Assembly: GCA_019775845.1 (NCBI GenBank)
Contig: JADQAV010000009.1
Location: 1,240,001 to 1,304,000, forward strand
Origin: Myrmaecium sp. VS I D KN 1
Lineage: Eukaryota > Ascomycota > Dothideomycetes > Valsariales > Valsariaceae
DNA: 64,000 nt
Reading direction: 5' to 3'
Positions 58,601-64,000 of this stretch are shown here, piece by piece. How positions within the stretch are numbered: the stretch's first letter is position 1; the number at the start of each line of letters is the position of its first letter. The notes under the pieces were generated by a model that saw nothing but the letters and a program-made list of their open reading frames with translations, was not told where the DNA came from and did no database searches. Both the position numbers and the translations under genes were made by a program.

Positions 58601-60033
58601 GGTTGCGGTGGCTGCTGTTGGAGGCAATTCTCGGGGGATAGGTGCTTGAGGTGGTGTTGCTGGCCGGCGGGGAGGTGGTGATTCGGCCGGTGTAAGATTC
58701 GATGCCGAAAGTGATGGAGAGGTGGAGAGCGGAGGCGGTGATGAGGGTGGCGGTCGGGGCGGAGGTTGGTTTTGCGGGATTGGTTCGTAGTCGGTCTGCT
58801 CGTCCTGCGGCGGTGGTCCGATTCGTGGCGATGAAGATGAGGATGAAGATGAAGACGAAGAAGATGAGGAGGAGGGGGAGGGGGAGGAAGTGGTGGAGAT
58901 GAAAGAAGAGGAGCCTGGAAGTGGAGGAGGAGGTGGTGGAGAGTGGGTTGCAGACGTGGTGTAGGAGCGAACATAGCTGGACAACCGATGGAAGAGCTGG
59001 GGCCGAGCTGTGGCTGAGGCGGACGGGGCGGGGAGGGGGAGACGTCAGTGCTCGCTCGGGCTTGATCTCTGGTCGGCGATCGTGGCACAGGCCAGGCAGT
59101 TGGCAGGGAAGGGCAGGCCAAGGCAGGGCGGAACGGCAGGGCGGGCAGGAAGGAAGGCAGGAAGGGAGGCTGACGGGAGGGAGAGTGAATGGCTTACCCA
59201 AGTGCTCAAAGAACTCCACGCGCGACCGGACGACGGGCGACATGAGTTTCCTCCTGGTATGCTGCTATCCTGGCGGTCCTGGGTATCCTGCTGGGAGGGT
59301 TTCAAGCTGGAATGTGCCGTCGCCTGGCGCGCCTGTAGGAGCAGCGTAGCCATGCACCCATGCAAGCTTGTACGCTTGCGGCAGCTGAGCTACACTTTTT
59401 TTTCGTCCCGTCATCGGCGGTTATTCTTTGTTCCAACATGCATTTTGTGAACTGGTCGCCAATGTACTTTCTGCTCACTTTGCCTTCATTTCATGTATTT
59501 CATTTCATTTGTCCTAGTCTCTGAACTAGATACAAGAAGCTTTTTCCAAGCTTGAGTCTCTCTCTCAGAAGATCCTATCTGAGTAGTATAGCGTGGAGTG
59601 GACAGCCATGTCCACCATCATCGTATTCGCGTGCAGTGCACGAAGCGCACCGCCTTTCATCAATAGCACCGTTTGCCCCAGTGCAGCATCCATCCAGCTT
59701 GCGTAAGCCCTCCGCTCCGGATGCGCAGAACTCTCTATGTGTAGTGTAGTGTAGTAATCGTACAAACCAGACCGTAAAAGAAAAAGGGGGGTATCATATG
59801 TTTATGCGAACCGCCTCTTGCGCCGACCCGAAAAGTTCATCAGAACCCGCTCCCTCCCTGCCTCCCAGAACCAGGCGTGAGCCATATTCGCACAGCGCGC
59901 CGTTGTGTGAGAAACAACCAGAAAAAAAAAGTATAAGAAGGAGAAAAAAGTTCGCCCTGGCTTCTCGTGTGAAAGCTGCCTGGGCGGTTACTGGCTCGGA
60001 ACGTTCTGTGACGATTGCACCTAGGTACGGTAC
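58601..60033. other. Upstream region of the R-SNARE gene, downstream of Ulp1
   Basis: 1.4 kb. The first 400 bp upstream of the ATG are simple pyrimidine/purine sequence, including a GAT/GAA/GAG trinucleotide tract at about 58829-58890. On the plus strand, 59095-59180 is a G-rich tract with many GGCAGG/GGAAGG units. A short frame beginning with ATG at 59241-59243 (minus) runs into a GTAAGC donor and may be an upstream ORF or leader exon. Nothing gene-like is seen between 59.25 and 60.03 kb. Confidence 0.45.
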
Positions 60034-60037
60034 CTAG
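60021..60037. repeat. 17-bp palindrome overlapping the ulp1 stop
   Basis: CTAGGTAC and its exact reverse complement GTACCTAG are separated by one G. The right arm includes the TAG stop codon of the Ulp1 gene. Similar TACCTAGGTAC motifs occur near 16.1-16.2 kb. Confidence 0.8.
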
Positions 60038-62187
60038 CCTTCCCAATCGAAATCCCCCGTCATGCTACCGTGGAGTAAGGTCGCAGCGATGTTATGCCGG
60101 GCATACACCATGTCGTTATGACCAAACGCCTCCTTAGGCACCAATCCGCGAACGCGTGCAAAAGCGTTGAAGCAGGTGTAGACGCCGCAATCCCTGCCGT
60201 TCGCCTGCTTGGAGGAGTTGCTCTCCCGCGGACGATGCGGCCACCACGTCCAGTCATCCTCCTTGTACGCATCCTTTAGCTCGAATGCGAGCCACTGCCG
60301 GGCGAACTTGATGGCCCGCTCGCCGGAGCCGTGTAGGGAGTCGTAGTACTCGATGTGCCGAGCCTTGGGCGAAACGACGAGCAGCGTCCAGTGGTTGTGC
60401 GTGCAGATCGGGAAGAAGACGTGCTCGGCTTCGAGGATCTTCTTGCCGGGCAGCTTCGCACGGCGTGTCCAGCCGGTGATGCCTTGCGCGCCTTTCGTCT
60501 CGAACGTCTTGTGCCAGGCGGAGTTGAAGGCGTGGAATGGTGGTGCTCGGCCTGCTTTCTTATCTGAATCCGTATAGCCGCGCTTCTCCTGCGCACGCTT
60601 GACGAGATGACTCAGGAAATTGTTGACGATCTCGTCGTTGAGCCAACCCATGCCGGAGCCGTACTCGTCCAGGAGAGTAGTGAAGTCGTGTGCTGTCAAA
60701 GGCGAAACACCTGCGGGCGTGACCGTCTCCATGACATCGCCCAACATGCCAACCTCCGCAACCTTCTTCTTCCATTCCGGAGAGATCTGTTTGATCAGTC
60801 TTCGCGCGGCTGCAGCAGCCTTCTTCTTCGCCTCCTCCGCCCGTCTAGCAGCTTCTTCCGCCGCTTTCTGTTCCGCAATCCTGCGCTCCTCCAAAGCCTT
60901 CCGCTCCTCTTCCAGCTCCTTCTCCTTCCGAATCCTTTCTGCGCGCTTCTGTTTGCGGAGGTCGGACAACTCCAGCTGTCGCGTCGCTTCGAGCAGCTCG
61001 TCATCAGACTCGAGAGCCTCCCCGTTCCTGGACCGGGAGAGCATTTCGCTAAGAGGATCAGGCGCATTGAAATGGCGCTCGAGAAAGTCTTCCAGCGAAG
61101 CCGGCCGCTCCTCTACGCTGCGCCGACGGAATGCGCGCGGCGCGGCGTCATCAAACGAAGCCTGCTTCTCAGTAAAAGATGACCGTCTGGTGGTCTCCTT
61201 CTTTGGGAATCGCAGCAGCCTCCTTCCATTCAATGCATTATTGAACCTACGGTTCTGTCTTGCAAGATTGGCTTTGGCAAAGCCAGTACGGCCCGATAAT
61301 TCGTCATCCTCAGAAGTGTCACTAGATGAGGAATCGCCGGCATCTTTCCTGGTTTCACGGTATTCAGGCTTCATCGCATGAGTATGGTTGACAGAATCCG
61401 GACCATGCCCGCCACCGACGTTGGCAGGCATCGCAATCGGTGCGTTCCTGATCGGACTGCCACCTGAGGATGTGATAACGAATGCTTTGGCGATGCTGAT
61501 GCCCTTCGCTTGGGGTCGAGTTGTTTTGTCTGTATTTTTAGCGGCTAGGATGCGCGCTCGTCGCATGCGACTTTCTTGGATCCTGTGCATAGTGACTGGG
61601 TGCTCATGCGGGCTGATAGAGCGGGACGCGGATACGCCGCGCATCTCGTCGAACCCCGATGTATCGTCTTGCTCGAAGTTCATTTCTTCCGCGGAGATGA
61701 TGGCGTCCTCGGCGACGGGCCATTGTCCTGGGATCACTCGGATCCTCTTCGCAGGACTTGTATATAAGGCAGCAGTGACATTTGGCGGGGGTACCGCGGG
61801 CTTCGGAGGAAGAAGCTTATTCGCGATAGCCTTGCGCACCCTGCCGTAGATCGACTTCGCGCGCTCTTTCAAGCTCTGTGCGAACGTAGTGGGGCGCGGT
61901 CGTTGGGGGACCTGCTCAAAGCTGGTCACGGGTGGTTCCGAGGACCGTTCCGAACTGAGATCTTCTGCCTCTTCCAATTTGCGCTTGGACGCCTTCTGAT
62001 ATTCCATCGGGGGTTTGTTGAGGTCTTCCTTGGCGATCGCCGCATACCATTCGGGATCGAACATGTAATCGGGCGCGAAGCAGTGCTCCATGGCGTCGTC
62101 GTACGCCCGAGGCAGCGACCGTGTATATCCGGGTGACTGGAGAGATCCATGCGCAATGGCAGGGTTGTAAGGACCGCTGTCCTGCAT
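60034..62187 (-). CDS. Ulp1-type SUMO protease (C48)
   Basis: Cleaves the SUMO precursor and removes SUMO from proteins at the nuclear pore. Single exon, 717 residues. The N-terminal 430 residues are disordered and basic; about 430-510 form a long Glu/Lys/Ala coiled-coil helix (EEERKALEERRIAEQKAAEE). The catalytic domain covers about 515-717: LTAHDFTTLLDEYGSGMGWLN with the Trp/Asn entry to the fold, then His599 in HNHWTLL, Asp616 in YYDS, the oxyanion region and Cys667 in GRDCGVYTC. Triad spacing (17 and 51 residues) is nearly that of yeast Ulp1. A nuclear role is inferred from the family. Confidence 0.92.
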   Translation of the reverse strand: MQDSGPYNPAIAHGSLQSPGYTRSLPRAYDDAMEHCFAPDYMFDPEWYAAIAKEDLNKPPMEYQKASKRKLEEAEDLSSERSSEPPVTSFEQVPQRPRPTTFAQSLKERAKSIYGRVRKAIANKLLPPKPAVPPPNVTAALYTSPAKRIRVIPGQWPVAEDAIISAEEMNFEQDDTSGFDEMRGVSASRSISPHEHPVTMHRIQESRMRRARILAAKNTDKTTRPQAKGISIAKAFVITSSGGSPIRNAPIAMPANVGGGHGPDSVNHTHAMKPEYRETRKDAGDSSSSDTSEDDELSGRTGFAKANLARQNRRFNNALNGRRLLRFPKKETTRRSSFTEKQASFDDAAPRAFRRRSVEERPASLEDFLERHFNAPDPLSEMLSRSRNGEALESDDELLEATRQLELSDLRKQKRAERIRKEKELEEERKALEERRIAEQKAAEEAARRAEEAKKKAAAAARRLIKQISPEWKKKVAEVGMLGDVMETVTPAGVSPLTAHDFTTLLDEYGSGMGWLNDEIVNNFLSHLVKRAQEKRGYTDSDKKAGRAPPFHAFNSAWHKTFETKGAQGITGWTRRAKLPGKKILEAEHVFFPICTHNHWTLLVVSPKARHIEYYDSLHGSGERAIKFARQWLAFELKDAYKEDDWTWWPHRPRESNSSKQANGRDCGVYTCFNAFARVRGLVPKEAFGHNDMVYARHNIAATLLHGSMTGDFDWEG

Positions 62188-62925
62188 TGTCGCGTCCGTC
62201 AGTCGCGCGACGGGGGCGGCGAATGTTGTTACGTGTACCGTGAAAGGCGCCGCTTGTTATCGTGATTAGAAAGAGGTATAGTGAGTCTGTGTGTGGGTTG
62301 CGGGGTAGGGAGTGCGCAGTCAGAGTGGTGTGTGATGGCAAGGACGGTCGCAACGGTTCTTGTTGCGATCAAAGTTGGTTGCTTGCAGGTGGACGGAGAT
62401 GGTCGATGCTTACGTAATGCCCGGCAGCACTGAGGGCGGGCACATGCGCGGGGAGTTCACGCTAGAAGCAAACGCCGGGAAGTGGGGCCAATTCAGACGC
62501 AACGAAACGGCCGAGATGGATTTATCTGCCTAGTCCCCAAAATCATTGTACAGCGCGCCCTGATTCCGTGATGACCTTCAGCTTCTTTGTCCCTTCTCGA
62601 GGGGGCGATGCGAGGTAACAACGTACTAAGTTATCGCCCTAAGAGCGGGAAGGGCCCGAACCTAACGCGTGTGATTCGTACCGGAAGTCATGCATCTCCG
62701 GACTGTGAGATCTCTCGATCTCACCGTTGTCAGGGGCCAAAATGCGGGGAATAACTAGCTTTCTCCGGTTGCCCCAGCCTCGGAAGAGCGTTTCAAGAAC
62801 GATCTCCGAGATTCACGGACTTTAGTATTTTGGCAATGAACCGCTGTGCGTGCCTTGCAGCCTTGACAGATATTAATACATTGGACACTCTACCTCAGCC
62901 TTGCTGGGATCAAGCACCGTTTTTC
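62188..62925. promoter_or_regulatory. Upstream region of the Ulp1 gene
   Basis: 738 bp between two minus-strand genes. It holds the Ulp1 promoter and, at low coordinate distance from 62926, the ALG2 3' region. A CCCCT/AGGGG stress-type element (CAGGGGCC, about 62730) lies beside a short inverted repeat. No gene-like frame. Confidence 0.4.
62705..62724. repeat. Short perfect inverted repeat
   Basis: GTGAGATC and GATCTCAC form 8-bp arms around a TCTC loop; the symmetry extends three more bases with one mismatch. It could be a dimeric regulator site or a hairpin, but no function is shown. Confidence 0.7.
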
Positions 62926-64000
62926 TCATAGAACCCACCAAGCAAGCCCTCCGAAAACTGCACCAACAACACCTGCTACCATAACAACGCCGGCAGCGCT
63001 GATAATGGGAGGACGTGGAGCGTGCATCATCGCCTCGATTTCACCCTCCAGTCGCTCCGCCATCTTGGCAGTGGAGAATTCCGCCTTCACACGTTCACGC
63101 CCTTGCCGTCCCATGCTATCCTGCTTTTCGAGATTCCGATCATCAACCACGAACCGCATGACCTCAGTCCACTCCTGCACATTTGCTACGTTCCTAAGCC
63201 ATCCAGTTTCTCCCTCGACGACGGTCTCTGTCGGTCCCCCTTCGTTGGCCGCGAGTACCGGGGTACCGGCAAGCATCGCTTCCAACGGCACGATTCCGAA
63301 ATGCTCGTTACGAGGAGTGTAGACCAGTAGCCTTGCTGAGGACAGAAGAGCCGCCTTGAACGCATTCGGGACAGAATGCAGGAAAAGCACGGAGATGTCG
63401 TCGGGAATGGCCTGAGCGGTGATCATGCTCTTTGCTGTTGCGTGCTTGAGCTCAAGAGAGTCTGCGAGCGCAACAAGCTCACTGTACGTAGATAGATTTT
63501 CCGGCACGCGAGGATCGTAGCCCCCTGTATGAACTATGAGCAACGTGATGATGGAGAGCAATCTCACAGCACTCACCAGCAATTACAAGCCGAGTCGCCT
63601 GTCTCTCTTCAGGTGTCAAACCGGCATAGGCTTTGATAGCCAGCGCTATGTCTTTCTTCTTTTCATATCGGTTGATGCTCAGCAGCACCTTCTTGTCCTC
63701 CCATAGCCTATCGCTCTTATTGTCCACCTTGATAGAGGTATCGACACATGGATATACGACCTTCGGATCTCTGCTCTTCAACCTAGGAAAGGCCTGGCCA
63801 AAGACACCTTTCGTAAAGTTGCTGTTCACTACGATCGTATCGCTGCATCCCGTGCTCCAGCTTTCGACCCAGTCGAACGGAGCTCTGTACAAGCTCTTCA
63901 GCGGCCCGCCTTTCTTCGCCAGAAGTTTGTCGGGAAAGTGGCAATAGAATAACACTCGTGGGTCGGGCAGCATGAACCGGAGCAACGGGATCCCTGCGCT
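62926..64000 (-). CDS. alg2: ALG2 alpha-1,3/1,6-mannosyltransferase, 5' part beyond the window
   Basis: Adds the second and third mannoses to the dolichol-linked oligosaccharide on the cytosolic face of the ER (GT4 family). Two exons are visible, 63577-64000 and 62926-63524, encoding the last 340 residues; the full protein is usually about 460-510, so the N-terminal part is cut off by the window end. Motifs: DPRVLFYCHFPDKLLAKK, the KxxYRxPFD stretch (LKSLYRAPFDWVE), INRYEKKKDIALAI and the GT4 E-x7-E motif in NEHFGIVPLEAMLAGTPVLA. A C-terminal hydrophobic segment (AAGVVMVAGVVGAVFGGLAW) would anchor it to the membrane. The intron donor is GTGAGT. Confidence 0.93.

Noticed and set aside
58601-58984. 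Ser/Pro-rich N-terminal extension of the R-SNARE
   Set aside because: The frame is open but has no ATG upstream of 58600; the family begins at the longin domain, and the codons come from simple CT-rich repeats.

Overview
The window comes from a filamentous ascomycete, most likely a member of the Eurotiales (Aspergillus/Penicillium relatives). The genes are dense and have short introns of about 45-130 bp with GTAAGT-type donors, CTAAC/CTGAC branch points and CAG/TAG acceptors. Gene content is that of a mould: Dcl1-type Dicer, a pyrABCN-type pyrimidine gene, a NirA-like Zn2Cys6 factor and Atp25. No rRNA, tRNA, CRISPR or bacterial-type feature was seen.

Layout. Positions 1-8341 are an AT-rich block almost free of CpA and TpG, the hallmark of repeat-induced point mutation (RIP). 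It holds the remains of a Ty3/Gypsy LTR retrotransposon lying on the minus strand. At about 8342 the composition switches abruptly to ordinary genic DNA. From there the order is: tsc1 (-), vacuolar Ca2+/H+ exchanger (-), a 3.2-kb gap, zinc-less MDR oxidoreductase (+), D-amino-acid oxidase (-), U2 snRNP A' (+), PAT1 (-), GT15 mannosyltransferase (+), NMD3 (-), ATP25 (+), dcl1 (-), TAP42 (+), SNF2/RING ATPase (+), Zn2Cys6 factor (+), CPSase-ATCase (+), Nyv1/VAMP7-like R-SNARE (-), Ulp1 SUMO protease (-) and ALG2 (-, cut by the window end).

The gene models were built by hand from splice sites. All 17 complete models give a coding length divisible by three after splicing, which supports the exon boundaries. 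Several neighbours are divergent and share short upstream regions: D-amino-acid oxidase/U2A', PAT1/mannosyltransferase, NMD3/ATP25 and dcl1/TAP42.

The genes are mostly conserved housekeeping functions: TOR signalling (tsc1, TAP42), mRNA decay, splicing and ribosome export (PAT1, U2A', NMD3), protein glycosylation (GT15, ALG2), trafficking (Nyv1), SUMO processing (Ulp1), mitochondrial ATP synthase biogenesis (ATP25), RNA silencing (dcl1) and de novo pyrimidine synthesis.

The most unusual observation is in the pyrimidine gene. The reading frame runs from the end of the carbamoyl-phosphate synthase straight into aspartate carbamoyltransferase through a linker of about 30 residues. The inactive dihydroorotase-like domain that normally sits between them in fungal Ura2/pyrABCN is absent. 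Other second-look items are the saturated RIP block, an orphan membrane-segment exon near 30.1 kb, an intron-like segment inside ATP25 that must be retained, and a stop-free 129-bp intron in the D-amino-acid oxidase gene.
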